DNA of 64,000 bases. Source: Dryococelus australis (taxonomy: Eukaryota; Arthropoda; Insecta; Phasmatodea; Phasmatidae). Numbering within the stretch: position 1 is the first letter of the stretch; the number at the start of each line of letters is the position of its first letter. A program made the translations under genes and the position numbers. Below the pieces are notes generated by a model. The model did not search any database. It had not been told where the DNA came from and saw nothing but the letters and a program-made list of their open reading frames with translations. Shown here in pieces: positions 46,185 through 58,369 of the stretch. The stretch spans positions 303,429,166 to 303,493,165 of the forward strand of contig CM057009.1 in the NCBI GenBank assembly GCA_029891345.1, given 5' to 3'.

Positions 46185-47160
46185 ACAGCATGGCAGCTGT
46201 TGTTGTCAGTGGCATTGCTCGCACACAGTGTGCAGCGTCCACCTCCCACGTGTACCCATGTGAAGACATTCGAGATGTGGCTCATGTTTTGTTCGCTACA
46301 TATGGTCTTCCAGAACACCTGGTCTCTTATAATGGTACACAATTTTCGTCTGAAGGTTTTTCAAATTTCTGCAAACAAAATGCCATCTGACATACATTTT
46401 CACCCCCGTACCACCCTTCTACTAATGCTAACGGGCTTGCCGAAAATATGGTCAGGATATTTGAAAGTAAGATTAAAGCTCTTTTTCAATCCCGTGCACC
46501 TCTCGTACTTGCTCTGCCCAAGTTCCTCATGAACTATCGTGTAACACCTCATTCAGTCACTGGGGAAACTCCCAGTGATCTATTGTTTGATCGTACAATT
46601 TGAAACAAGTTGTCTTTACTCATGCCATCTGTATCCCAACACACGGAGACACATCAGTTTGCAACTGCAGTTTTGCAGTCATCACTCTGTACTGCATCGT
46701 TCAATGTGGGTAACGAGGTGCAGTACAGGGTTTACTCCCAACCAGAGGAAGAGTGGGAAAAGGGCATTGTCATATAAAAGTTAGGGCCTCTAACGTACAA
46801 GGTAAAAGGGGCACATGGTGTAGCCCATCGTCATGTTGACTAGATGTGGCCCTCTGCACAACAGGTACAGTCTCCTACAAAGCTTAGGGAACAAAACAGT
46901 AGCATAAATTGTGGAAGAAACAAAGACAGCATCATACTAAACACGTGTATGGTAAGGTTAAGGGGGAAAGTGAGAGTGAAAGTGACAGTAACGTGGGCAT
47001 TGTAAACGTAACGAACACAGACAAAAATGATTGCAACAGTGACTCTACCAATACTGATTTCAAAGGGTTCCTGAGTGACAGTGTGAAGCCAAGTGCTCAG
47101 TCGTCTGGCTTTGTTCCCCATTACCCTAAACGTATTAAAGAAAGTGACTGATGTGTAATG
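46185..47160 (+). pseudogene. Ty3/Gypsy integrase core and tail (opposite strand)
   Basis: Plus-strand blocks: VAHVLFATYGLPEHLVSYNG and TQFSSEGFSNFCKQN (catalytic DNG is YNG), then TFSPPYHPSTNANGLAENMV, LPKFLMNYRVTPHSVTGETP (46,390-46,570), and a C-terminal part VGNEVQYRVYSQPEEEWEKG, GPLTYKV (46,690-46,840). A Ser/Asp-rich tail frame runs to about 47,150. Stops after 46,390 and 46,600. The N-terminal part of the integrase and all upstream regions are missing. A polypurine tract and LTR start follow. Confidence 0.88.
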
Positions 47161-47251
47161 TACATATTTTAGGGGATAAAATTGGTAAATGCTTGTAAAC
47201 CATTTCTCTATAATTTCACATAAATTGTTATATTTTTAAGTGGGAGAGGAG

Positions 47252-47480
47252 TGTGGTATATATAGGTTAAAAGTGTTAGTATGCCTGCGAGTAAGAAGGG
47301 AAGGGCATAAGGATATTGCTGTTGGTGGCCCACTCCAGTGAGCAGTGATATGTTATTGACGTGGTAACTGTATGACTAAGTATAAAATAAAGGAAAAAAT
47401 TGTACACCTATAGTGAAACATTCAATTAGGTTAGGTATAATTAGATATAAAATGCAGTTGAATGACACAATTTAATTAGT
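47252..47480 (+). repeat. 3' LTR start of the plus-strand Gypsy fragment
   Basis: The polypurine tract AAGTGGGAGAGGAG (47,238-47,251) is followed by TGTGGTATATATAGG at 47,252. The end of the LTR is not visible; 47,480 is a guess. Confidence 0.5.
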
Positions 47481-50400
47481 CGTTTATTCCTGTTATTCAT
47501 TATTCTTTTTCCAAAATGTGATAAGAGCATCGGCACACATACCCCCTGTAATTAACTCAGGATTAGCTTGGATAGGTCCTCTATATTTCACACAGATAGG
47601 CAGGTGCCAGCAGTACACAAACCCTTGAATTTCCATGCTAACATGCAATATGACAAATAAGCAAAACAAAGTGGGTGTGACTTTTGCAGCCCTTATAGAT
47701 CCACCCACAGAACATTAGGTTATTTATTATTATGTCTATTGATTTACTCTCCAACCCTACACAATATATATTTGTGCTAAGACTACTGACAAAGAATTAT
47801 GTTACACAAATTGTCATTACATCAAATATATTAAAAGTCCTGAAAAATCAGATGACTGTACTTGTCACACATTTCCTGTCGACTAGAATTTTTAAATGTG
47901 TCCAAAGTTACTCCACTTACCTGTGAACTGCCCAGTGCCCACTGTGGACAGGATCAGGCATTTTCAACTGCCTCTTGTGTTATATCATCATGCTCTGACA
48001 AAGATATTAAATATTAACCACAGCATATAACCTATAACATACCTCCTTTTCGACTTCTCAGGGGAAGACAAACAATTTTGTTCTGTTTCTTTAAATAATT
48101 GTAGGATCAGTCTCTTTCAGGCCTTCATTAAAGTGGCAGCTACAAAGACGAAAGCCTTCGTTTGATCCCTATCTTGTCTCCCGCAAAAATTAACTTATAT
48201 GTTGAGAATGATAATTTTTAAAGTAAAATACAAGGGATTCATGCTAATAGTTTAGTCCACTGTTAATAATAAGCCTGGTAGCCTACATAGAATATTTATT
48301 ACTTGTCTTGACCTGTAACATGTAGTTTTTATAGCTCCAATTTAGACAATAATAAAAATAACATGGGCATATTTCAATTTACCATATTTATTGTATTTAA
48401 AAAATATGTATTTTTGGGCCTTTTATAAGGAGTTTTACAATTGCACTTGAAATATAGTTACTTCAAAGAATCTTATGTACATACCGACACATACGAATGC
48501 ACATTGATAATATTCTACTTTGTCTTTCGCAAATCTAAAAAATTTACACGCGCCTCTAACGTTATTGTAATTGCAACTAAATGCAAAACAATTTACCATC
48601 GCTCATTTGTGGTTACTATTACGCAAATATTGCGAAAGACAAGAAAACTTTTACTACAGCATAGAAAACTGCTGGACCACACTTTTGTTAACATCCAGCA
48701 CAACTGTTGCTAGGCAATGGTGCAAGATATGATGTTGACTTCAACAGCGAATATACTGCCTGAATATTGCATCATGTAAACTTGGTCCTATCATGACTTT
48801 GCTCGTTGTGCTAATGTCTGAAAATAGCCCATGAAACTTGATGTGGCTCTCAAAATCATAGTAATACATGCTCGTCACGTCGGTCAACTGTGACATCAGT
48901 ACAGTCTAGTTTCATCATGTGGTGCAACCCCGCGGCTACGTGTCTAGCTTACTAACTTAGTGAAAAGTTGCACTGTCATCCTATGATGATTAATAATACT
49001 GATGCAATGACTCAATTGAAATAAAAAATTTGAAAAAATGAACATGTACAAAATAAAAACAAATTATTATTGCAGCAATCTTCTAAATATCAAATGTATT
49101 ACTCTCTTGAACAGAAAAATATAGAAATAAATTAAATAATTCCCGAATACATAAATTATAACATATTGCAATGCTATAAACTGATGGTGGTGAAGGTGTC
49201 GGAGTGGTGAACGGTCTAGGGAAGAGCACGTGGTATATGTCAATATGTTGTGTACACTTTGTATGTGGCAAAATATTAGTGTACAAAAATAATAACTGAA
49301 AATTATTTGGTAGCAAGCACCAAATAAGTTAAACACAAAACAAAAAAGTCAAACACGTGACACATACTTTACTTGCAAATTTTATTTTAAGTTTGCCTTA
49401 AAATTTTCAAAATAAAGTTTCTGAAAAATACACATTGTGGACATAGCAATTCTTAATTTATTCTATAGCCTTGTGGATCCCTTTGCCATGTTATAGGCTT
49501 TACGGGCTGTAAATAAAAAAAGGAATAAATAAGTAAATAGAAGATTTAATATATGTTGAAAGACATACAAGCTGTTCATAAAACTTTGCAGTCACTAGCT
49601 AAGAGCACTTCACTTTCTGTTATAATTTCATCATCTGACATAACAAATAACATGGCTTCCATATGTCAGGACAAATAAGGCACAAGTATAAATTATAAAA
49701 ACAGATACCTGTCAAAATGTGGCCTTCGTAGCCGAGATAGACAATAATTTCAAAACTTAAGTGGTTTCAAAATATGTTATATCTCAATTACAGCAATGTA
49801 TGTGATATAGCTGTATACTGAATTTAATTGGTGTGGAGATATGTTGTCTCCATTATCAGGGCTTTTCATTTTGGTGGTAAAATAGTTTGTGCTAAGCTTT
49901 GCACAATTTATAATTTTTTAGATTTCAAATTGCAAAAAACTAACTATAAGACCAGTGTGAACATTCTCCATACATCAGTGGCATCTCTTTTTTACGTGAT
50001 CCAGCAGCCTTGGAATCTGAATAGCATGTTTGGGGTTGTCACAGTTTACATTGGTAAAGGCTTGGTAAAATAATGCAATGTTGGTCTGATTACGTATATA
50101 TGTGGTCAAATTATCGAGCATTTCGCATATGCTGCTTTTTCTGATGATATGTTAAACTATTAAGTGTAAGTACACTATCTTTGTGAAAGTGGTACTGCAC
50201 ATTTTGAAATAGGCAATGAATCAATACCAAGATAGCAAACAGGCATCATCAGCTGTGTTCAACCAAACTTATGTCAGTGTACTATCACCTATCACACAGT
50301 ATTAATAACAGAATCAGGTTTTTCCTAGAAATTGAAAATTTATATAAAATAACACTGAAATTATATTATCACATAAGAATAATGTTAAATCTAGTTGAAA

Positions 50401-51010
50401 GGTTTCATGGTCTCCCAAAAGTAACAATAATTCATAAGTACCAAATTTTTTCTTCTTTTGGCAGAAGGTGATCCTGTAATCATTCTATGCTACTTCTGGC
50501 TAATAAGAAAAGAAAATAGCAGGTCCACTGCTGTTTATTGTGATGGTGACATAACACATAATTTGTCATATTATATTATTTGAACACTGCTGAACTGTAA
50601 TTCAAAAACTGTTGGGGATATAAGTTGTTAAAATAAAGGTAAAATAAGAAAATTTAATTTTTGTATTATATATTTTATAAATTTCGGTATTCAAGAGAAC
50701 CTTTTTTGCAGAATTACATAAACACTACATGGCTATCTTTAATTCACAAAAATATGTTGTACTGAAATGTGCATGACAAATATTTTTAGATGCCATAAAA
50801 ACTGTTTTACAACAAAATATTTAGAACAACTTAGTAAGCTAATGTTTATGATTTTCATACATTGATTACAGATCAGCTTGAAAACATAGGCTCTTTATAA
50901 ACATAGTATACGGTCGATAAACCTTCAAAAACATTTTTTTTTAGTAGCGACTAATAAAAACATCATACTTGTATGCTTATATTAGCAATGGAGTTTATAA
51001 TTGGTGCTAG
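47480..51010. other. Spacer without recognisable gene
   Basis: AT-rich. The minus frame 47,493-47,708 (71 residues, a hydrophobic FCLFVILHV stretch) and the plus frame 48,441-48,713 have no family resemblance. A somewhat GC-richer block at 48,700-48,960 is unassigned. No RNA gene seen. Confidence 0.45.
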
Positions 51011-51289
51011 CTAAAAGCTGGCACTTGAGGAGGTGCTGCTCAAACTTGATCTTCTGCTGAATATACTGTTGCTACTTCCGCTAAGGCTGGATCCACTGAT
51101 GCTACTTCCGCTAGAGCTGGATCCACTGATGCTACTTCCGCTAGAGCTGGATCCACTGATGCTACTTCCGCTACAGCTTGATCCACAGATGCTACTTCCA
51201 CTAGAGATGGATCCAATGATGCTACTTCCGCTAGAGATGGAACTAATGATGCTACTTCTGCTTAAGCTGAAGTAATCTGCAACAAGGGC
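51011..51289 (-). CDS. Candidate exon: Ser/Gly-rich repeat protein, C-terminal end
   Basis: On the minus strand an acceptor-like GCCCTTGTTGCAG (AG just above 51,289) precedes an open frame that encodes about seven copies of a 10-residue unit (SGSSISGSSS-type) and ends SSTSSSASF and a stop. The repeat is a 30-bp minisatellite, and units differ mostly without breaking the frame. The frame is also open upstream to 51,349, so the exon start is uncertain. It could be the end of a low-complexity secreted or structural protein, or simply a minisatellite that stays open in all frames (the plus strand is open too, giving a Leu/Pro-rich repeat). Confidence 0.4.
   Translation of the reverse strand, partial: ALVADYFSLSRSSIISSISSGSSIIGSISSGSSICGSSCSGSSISGSSSSGSSISGSSSSGSSISGSSLSGSSNSIFSRRSSLSSTSSSASF
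51066..51266. repeat. 30-bp tandem repeat, about 6.5 copies
   Basis: Unit CTAGAGCTGGATCCACTGAT GCTACTTCCG, in register from 51,081; the copies at 51,111-51,170 are identical, others have 1-6 changes, and divergence grows towards the right end. Confidence 0.95.
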
Positions 51290-51664
51290 AAGGTATGGGG
51301 TATGTCCTGCATCCTTAACACAATCTGCATCAGAATAGATAACATGCACACACTTGAGTACTTGTGATCAATGTTACTCTCATACTTCCTTAACAGAACA
51401 CTATAGCAGGCATTTAAGTTTATATTAGTTTTATGATGACAGTATCTAACAAACTGCTTTACCCATGTTTTAATATACCATCCACCCTTCTACAAAAACT
51501 GTAAGCCATCTGACAAAGCAAAAAAATTTTTCTGCGATATACAGAATGAGTATAAAAGATTATCCAAACTTTAAAGGTCTATAATATCAATACCCCAAAC
51601 AACTTACAACCTTGGTTGACCAATCAAATGAACCATGGTACTATGAAGTTTGTTTACCATATCA

Positions 51665-51790
51665 TCATAAATGTTCAATGTGACCATCACGAGCAGTCCA
51701 AACGACATCTACACGATATCCAAACTCATTCCACACTCTTGTCAGCATGTCCGGTGTTACGGTTTGGATGGAGGACATAACTTTCGGATT
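51665..51790 (-). pseudogene. Duplicated transposase C-terminus in the left inverted repeat
   Basis: VTPDMLTRVWNEFGYRVDVV and the ending DGHIEHL match the plus-strand transposase end. It forms part of the left arm; the sequence upstream of it (51,790-51,960) has no match to the transposase. Confidence 0.85.
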
Positions 51791-51995
51791 GAGGTGATGA
51801 GGGGGAAGTGAGCTCGCACTCGACACGTCAATGTGAAGGGGATGGTCTGATGTTTCTTTTGTGTTCCTAGAGATGGCACTGGGATCATGCATCACACTAC
51901 AAGCATGTGTTGTGTGTTAGTCCGCATCACGATGGTGATGGATCAACAGAAGGCATTGTGTTATTCAGTTTGCTAAATGTGAATCAGTTATAACA

Positions 51996-52991
51996 TGACT
52001 GTTCAACGTGAATTCTGTTGCAAATACGGACGTCGTCCTCCCGAAAGGTGGAGTATCGTACGTTGGGTTTGTCAGTTCCGTGACACAGGGTGCTGTTACA
52101 AAGGCAAAAGTTCCGGGCAACCATGTGTGTCCGACGAGAATATACAATGTATTCAGCAAGCATTTGTTTGGAGTCCAAGAAAATCAACTCGACAAACTAG
52201 CCGGGAAATGCAAATAACTCAATTGATGGTATAGACAATGTTGCAAAAGCGATTTATGTACAAACCATACAGGTTACAGCTTGTACAGGCTCTTACAGAA
52301 AGGGATAAAGAACTGAGATGTGATTTCTGTGTGTTTGTTCTTGCCCAGAACAAGGTAGATGATGCCTTCATGACGAAGCTGGTTTGTAATGTTGAAGCGA
52401 CATTTCATACAAATGGTAAGGTGAACCGGTGCAATGTGTGGATATGGGGTCAGGAGCATTCACATGAAACCACTGAACATGAGCGTGCTTCCCCCAAAGT
52501 GAATGTATATTGCACTGTATCCAAAGACACGGTTTCCCGGCCCTTTAATTTTTCATGAGCCCACTGCTACTGGAATCCCTTATTTGGACATGCATACAGA
52601 GTGGTTGTTTCCTCAGTTAGAAGAGACAGCGGGGGACTTCATTTTCCAGCAGGATGATGCACCACCCCATTGGCACCTAGCTGTTCATGGGTGCCAGAAC
52701 GAGACGTTGCCGCAGTGGTGGATTGGTCAAGGAGCAGCTGGTGACAAGGCTTCTCATCAGTGGCCCCCAAGAAGCTTGGATCTTACCCCATGCAATTTTT
52801 TTCTATGGGGGTACACAAACGATCAAGTGTTTTGTCCACCATTGCTGGCTAACATTAATGACCTCAAAATGAGAATTACGGATGCCATCCAAATCATAAC
52901 ACCAGACATGTTGACAAGAGTGTGGAACAAGTTGGAGTATCGCGTAGATGCCATTTGGGCCGCTCGTGGTGGTCACATTGAACATTTATGA
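51996..52991 (+). pseudogene. Mariner-like transposase with DUF4817-type DNA-binding head
   Basis: The N-terminal helix-turn-helix part (51,996-52,234) has REFCCKYGRRPPERWSIVRW, DTGCCYKGKSSGQPCVS and SPRKSTRQTSREMQI. The body (52,238-52,558) has YKPYRLQLVQAL, FHTNGKVNRCNVWIWG and ERASPKVNVYCTVS; the C-terminal part (52,503-52,991) has GDFIFQQDDAPPHWH with the second catalytic Asp, RSLDLTPCNFFLWG with the third, and ITPDMLTRVW at the end. The first catalytic Asp (normally FSDE..) is in the damaged stretch VCNVEATFH. One stop near 52,234 and a shift near 52,550. Length is close to the usual ~330 residues. Confidence 0.9.
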
Positions 52992-53440
52992 AGATATGGT
53001 AAACAAACTTCATGGTTCCACAGTTCATTTGATTGGTCAACTATGATTGTAGGATGCTTGGATTTAATATTATAGACCTTCAAAGTTGGGGTATTCTTTT
53101 ATACTCACCCTGTCAATTATTAAAATTCACATACAAATTACATATATTATATACATTCATATACACACATACATTACATACATACTGTGCCCATGTATGT
53201 CTAAAAGTTAAGAAACAAAATATAATAAAGACTTCCAACATACACAGAAATGCCTCGAGTCCTTGGTACAAACAACATAAACAAAACACCACAAATATCA
53301 TAGCAAACAAAGTGGCATAAAAATAAACAATTACCAATGAACTCTGAACAAAAAAATATAAAAGTAATTGATGTATACAAACAATCGAACATGCTGGGTG
53401 ATCATGCCTGGCACAAAAAAAGAAAATTAAATAAATAAAT

Positions 53441-53462
53441 AATATATATATATATATATAAT
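53441..53462 (+). repeat. (AT)n microsatellite
   Basis: About 22 bp of AT repeats, just outside the following transposon. Confidence 0.9.
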
Positions 53463-53493
53463 ACAAGACTTACTTGTATGATTAAGAACATAC

Positions 53494-56396
53494 GGGTGGG
53501 TAAGTTGCCAAGTGGTGTAAGTCACAAAAATACGAAAATAGACTTACACCACTATAAAATTGTATGCAGTGAGGTCTACATATTCATAAGTGGCGTGTGT
53601 CCTAGTCCATTACCCTGAATACCAGAAGTGTGACATTGTTGTGACACTGAACGAAATCGCTGAGTGCCTTAGAGACCAAGTGGTGTAAGTTCTATCTCGC
53701 AACTTAGAGCGCAGCAGGGGTTATGTCTGGAACAGCAGATATCTCAGTGTCATGTTCATAGTATCTATTGTCTATGGATAACCTTACATGCTTTTCTTTG
53801 TTATATTAGAAACGTGAATGTTTGCATGCCTTGCAATGGTGAATTCATTGTGTTAAGTCAGTAGGTTCACGTAATATGAATATGGATGAGACTGTATGAA
53901 TTCCAAGGGTGAAGAAGCGATGTTGGGTATGTAAAAACGATAAGTGTCACATCTCAAAAGTTAATAGGAATAGTAGACAAGCAGACACAGACCACTCAGG
54001 TAAGCTTATAGCACCAAAGATGTTTGTAAGCATAGACTGCATGTGTGTGTCGAAAGGCATGTTTAACAAAAGTCTCTGAAGACGAAAGAGCGGAATTACA
54101 CAAAAGGTTTTGGGAAACAGCTGACTTTGGAAAACAAAATGCATTTATTTGTGGACTTGCTCACGCTGTTGATTTCCAAAGGCACCAACCTCATGATGGT
54201 AGTCATACCCCTAACACTCTTGTGAATTAAGTTTTATCTGGATGTGTCCTCGGGCACTGTTGAGGTGTGCAAGCGGTTTTTCCTGCAAACATATTCGCTG
54301 AGTGATGGGAGGGTGTCTCGAGCTTTGAAGAAATACAGAGAAGGTAAAGCACCCAGAGAAGACTTAAGAGGGAGTAACCCTAATCCGATAAAGAAGAGTC
54401 CAGAGGTCGTAGCTGCTGTTGAACAGCATATAAACAGCTTTTCTTTCTGTGAATCACACTACACCAGAAGAGATAATTTTTACAGAAAGGATTTAAATCT
54501 GCTTTTGAACATCAGAAAAATGTACCATTTGTACAAGGAAGTATGTATCAAGGAAAACTGGGAATGTGTGAAAGAAAGTTACTGCAGACACAATTTCAAT
54601 ACTAAATTCAACTTGCACTTCCAGACACCTAGAAAAGATACATGCAAAACATGTGACTTGTACAATATCAAGAAAAAGGATCCTAACCTCACCCAAGCAG
54701 AAAAGTTAGAGATGGAAACGAGCCACTAACTACATCTCAGGAAAGCTAAGAAATCCCGGGAATGCATCTTCATATACTAATGCGAGAACTCACATAATAT
54801 CCATGGATCTCCAGAAAGCCCTTCTATTCCCCAAATTGACTGTCAGCGATGCTTACTACAAACATAACCTTTATGTGTATAATTTTGGCATTTACGACAT
54901 GAAAACAAAGCAGGGCTTTTTCTACTATTGGGATAAAACAATAGCAACTAGGGGCTCACGGGAAATTTTTTCATGTTTGGTGGCCTATTTCAACCATATA
55001 GTCTTTCCTAAACAAACTGTAGAACACATTGTGGTTTATTCTGATTTGTGCATAGGGCAAAATTGCGAGATGAATGTAGCCCTTGCACTTCTGCATTACG
55101 TCCAGTCCGACAACAATAGCATTGAAAACATTGAACAAAAATTTATGGTGCCGGGGCATTCATTTCTTCCCAATGATGGTGATTTTGGATGTGTTTAAAC
55201 CACCAGTATAAACAAAATGATTTACGTACCCAAGGATTAGTACAATATCATGGCATAATCCCGACAAAATAAGACATTTGTGGTTCATGAAATCCAATGT
55301 GCTGACAATGGGTCAGTGAAATGCCTTCAAAACTGCATCACAAGGACAAAGAAGAATCTATGTTACATCATGCCCGAAAATCTACCTGATTGACAGGTTG
55401 CGTCCCGAGAAGTCATATTACTTTAATGAAAACCTTAAATGAAAGACCACAGCCACTCTAGACAGTCTTTAATCACACTTTTCTTTACATTGCTTGTTTT
55501 TCGTAAACAATCCATAGATAACATGACACAGAAAACATGACCACCTTTTAAAATTAATTGTATATATTCTTAAATAGTCTGTGAATGTAACAATCTTTAT
55601 GGCAATGACATTAACTGGTTGAAGATGCGCCACATTAAGTATGATAACCAGCATGCGCTATCTATTCTCTATTAAAAAAATCCTAAACAATTTGGTAGAA
55701 TTCCAGGAGCTAGACTTGAGAAAAGGACGTATCTCTGGAAGCACTACTGCTCCGCCATCATCACAGCTGCTATTTCAGCAATAACTTGAACTGGCTTACC
55801 CTACTGGACGACCTGTCACTGCTGCCAAAAAGAAAGACATTATGGATTTATTGCCATTTTTACCCCCCTGCCATCATCCTTTCTTTATAGGTCTACGAGT
55901 AGCAACTGACCGCACCACTGTTTCTAACAACGATAAGGCACATTGTATGGAATCACAAGACATCATAGAACATGATGATGAATATAACAATGGACATTCA
56001 GTCTCAACCACTGTTTTTGCACTGATTTGTAATGTTTTATTCTGTATATTTGTTTCCTGAGTTTGTATACTAACAATAATACTAAGTACTTATGTTCCTA
56101 TGTTTACTTTTTGCCATATTTATTTCAACTTGCTTGTTTACATTTACTTGCATGAAAGCCAAAATGCTGTTTTTTGAACAAAGAAGGGTACGAACTGGTC
56201 AGTTGTGAGGCTGTTAAATTATTTTTAAAACTACTATTTTAGTTTAAATTAATAGTTTATATTCTAAAGTAATATTTTTCTTCCATAATGTATTTAATAC
56301 ACTATTCCCGGAATTTATAGAGAGTTACAAACTTTTAACTGTCTCTCCTGAAAACTGTGCATTATGGACTTACACCACTTGGCATCTAACCCACCC
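53494..56396 (+). mobile_element. DNA transposon with 30-bp inverted repeats and subterminal motifs
   Basis: The ends 53,494-53,523 and 56,367-56,396 are inverted repeats matching at 28 of 30 positions (GGGTGGGTnAGnTGCCAAGT then GGTGTAAGTC). The motif CCAAGTGGTGTAAGT occurs again at 53,676-53,690, and its inverted core ACTTACACCACT at 53,542-53,553, giving four copies, three in the left 200 bp. One plus-strand gene fills the middle. I could not define a target duplication (flanks AACATAC and ACTGTCT). I cannot place it in a superfamily. Confidence 0.82.
53885..55905 (+). pseudogene. Transposase-like protein of the 53.5-56.4 kb element (DUF7869-like)
   Basis: The order of blocks is: Cys-containing head (CMCVSK, CLTKVSEDERAELHKRFWET, FICGLA, 54,000-54,230); CKRFFLQTYSLSDGRVSRAL and REGKAPREDLRGSNPNPIKK (54,244-54,400); a His/Cys-rich part ending TPRKDTCKTCDLYN (54,400-54,729); a core with DLQKALLFPKL, FYYWDKTIATRG, VVYSDLCIGQN and MVPGHSFLPNDGDFG (54,803-55,198); and a tail with IYVPKD-like, FVVHEIQ and, at 55,842, MDLLPFLPPCHHPFF. 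This layout resembles insect proteins that I recall as DUF7869-containing; the SDLCIGQN and PGHSFLPND motifs are the most characteristic. Conserved acidic residues suggest an RNase H-like fold, but that is inference. Stops near 54,735 and after 55,198 break it. Confidence 0.72.
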
Positions 56397-56399
56397 ACT

Positions 56400-58260
56400 G
56401 TCTATAAAAATATGTGTGTGTAACTAAATGTAATTGTGTGTTACTAAATCTTTTCCTTAATTTTTTTAGGAAAACACAAAGAAATTAATTAATGACAATT
56501 TAATAGAAACATAATAGTGAGAACTGAATATGACAAAGATTAATGCTAGGAGATTGTAGGACATGAAACTTCATTATGTATTTGTTCGTATCACATAATA
56601 ATAATCGAAGAAAATTACTTCTATGTGAAAACATTAAAATACAATAATTTCTCACAATTTTAGACATATAAGAAAAAATAAAAGTGTCTTATGACACAAA
56701 TTCAACAAGTTAATGAAAGTGATTAATTAATCCACTGCTTAAATGTGTAAATAGGAAATTAATTGCCAGAAAGGGGTACTTCACACAAAAGAATTCAGTA
56801 AATTAGTTACAAAATAACTTGAGAGATCATAGTATTAAATGTTTGTAAATAAACACAGGATCAAAAAGGAAATGTGTGAATGATACTTCAACTTTTGAAA
56901 GAAAAATTTCATATTTCATATAAAAGTTCTGTAGTGACTTAGATCTCCTGATGGGTAACACACAGTAGTTTGAAAGCCAAAGATTTGGAGGTGGATTAAA
57001 ACAATTTTCCGTGGAGACTATAGTATCTGAGATGGATGCAGATAGTTCCACCAGTAAAGACACTCGAAAAGGTGCATGGACCAACACATCAGGCAACCAG
57101 CAAAGAAACTGAGACAAAAGGGAAATCGCAGACCATACAGTATTCAGAGGGCTGGGTCCAGGAATCTGGGAACTTTAATTCAACAACTTGAACCTTCACT
57201 ATTAACAAACGAACCACAAAAAAAATTAATAAAGCATTAAATACCTGGTGTGTGACTGAGAACAAACAAAGGAACTGTAGCCTTACTCACGAAGGAGGGG
57301 GGACAGAACATATCCAATTTAAATGTAATTATAACACCCAAACAATACCAACAAGCACACACGACCATATATAAATAAAAGAAAAAACTATAGAGAACTA
57401 CATTGCTAAAACATCAATGAAACTATAGATTCATAAATGCAACTTCATGTTCCGAAGAACACAGCCATCAGAGCACAGCAACATGCCATCTTGACTCCGT
57501 GGCTCGACAGGAAGTGATGAAAGGAAATTGTGTGGAGCGCACAGGTGATGGAAACAAAAGCCAAATGAAAAGTTTGATTTATGATGATAGATGTTGCAGC
57601 CTGTCCAGAAGAGGTGAATTGTGCTGAAGTGTACAGAGTTGGGAGAACATAACGCGTGGACAAAATACCATTATTTATGATAAATCATTCACTGACTGCC
57701 TGATTATGCCCTGAAAACTGCAAGGGACTGCAACTGCAGCAAAGCAAGCGTGAAACATTCTACAAAGAGGCGACAAGCTGAGGAATTTGAGACACAGCAA
57801 TGTGTATTCAATAAGCAGAAAAACACTCTCTCATGAAACACCGGTCTGCAGGCCACACTGGATATATAATGTAGCATTTAAAGTACAGACCAAAACAGAA
57901 TTGAAATCAAAGTAATGAGGAAAATGGGTAAATGGAAAAATATTGACAAACATTAAATAAACAGAAATACAAAAATTCTACATTACATATGGTTTGTAAA
58001 ATAAATAAATAAAATATTTACCATAGTGAGTTATACAATATAAATAGACATTATTAAATAAATTGTAGAAGTGTAAAGGATAGTAATAGGATTAACTATC
58101 ACATTAATTAACTACCAAATTGCAATGGGACAGTTAAAATATTACTGGCAATCATTTTTACTGAATTAAATACAGAAAATTGGGTTTCAAAATTGTTTAA
58201 AAATAGTACAACAGTAGTGAAGTTTTGGTTTAAATAATCATGACATTTTAATATGGCAAA
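56400..58260. other. Spacer without recognisable gene
   Basis: AT-rich. No frame with family resemblance. A slightly GC-richer stretch at 57,430-57,720 is unassigned. Confidence 0.5.
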
Positions 58261-58261
58261 A

Positions 58262-58369
58262 TACATGCATCCATCCATACATACATCCTTCCATCCATGC
58301 ATACATACATGCATCCATCCATCCATCCATCCATCCATCCATCCATCCACCCACCCATCCATCCATCCA
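58262..58369 (+). repeat. (ATCC)n / (ATAC)n microsatellite
   Basis: About 108 bp of tetranucleotide repeats; the right half is nearly pure CATC. On the other strand it reads as a Trp/Met/Asp/Gly repeat, which is not a gene. Confidence 0.95.

Larger units (their letters stand above)
51541..53113 (+). mobile_element. Mariner-like transposon with long inverted repeats
   Basis: The two ends are inverted copies over about 230-250 bp (51,541-51,790 and 52,885-53,113, roughly 85% identical by eye), starting ACAGGGTGAGTATAAAAG. Each arm contains the last ~35 codons of the transposase (ending GHIEHL and stop), in opposite directions. One further transposase body lies between. Target TA duplications are not clear. 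Confidence 0.8.
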
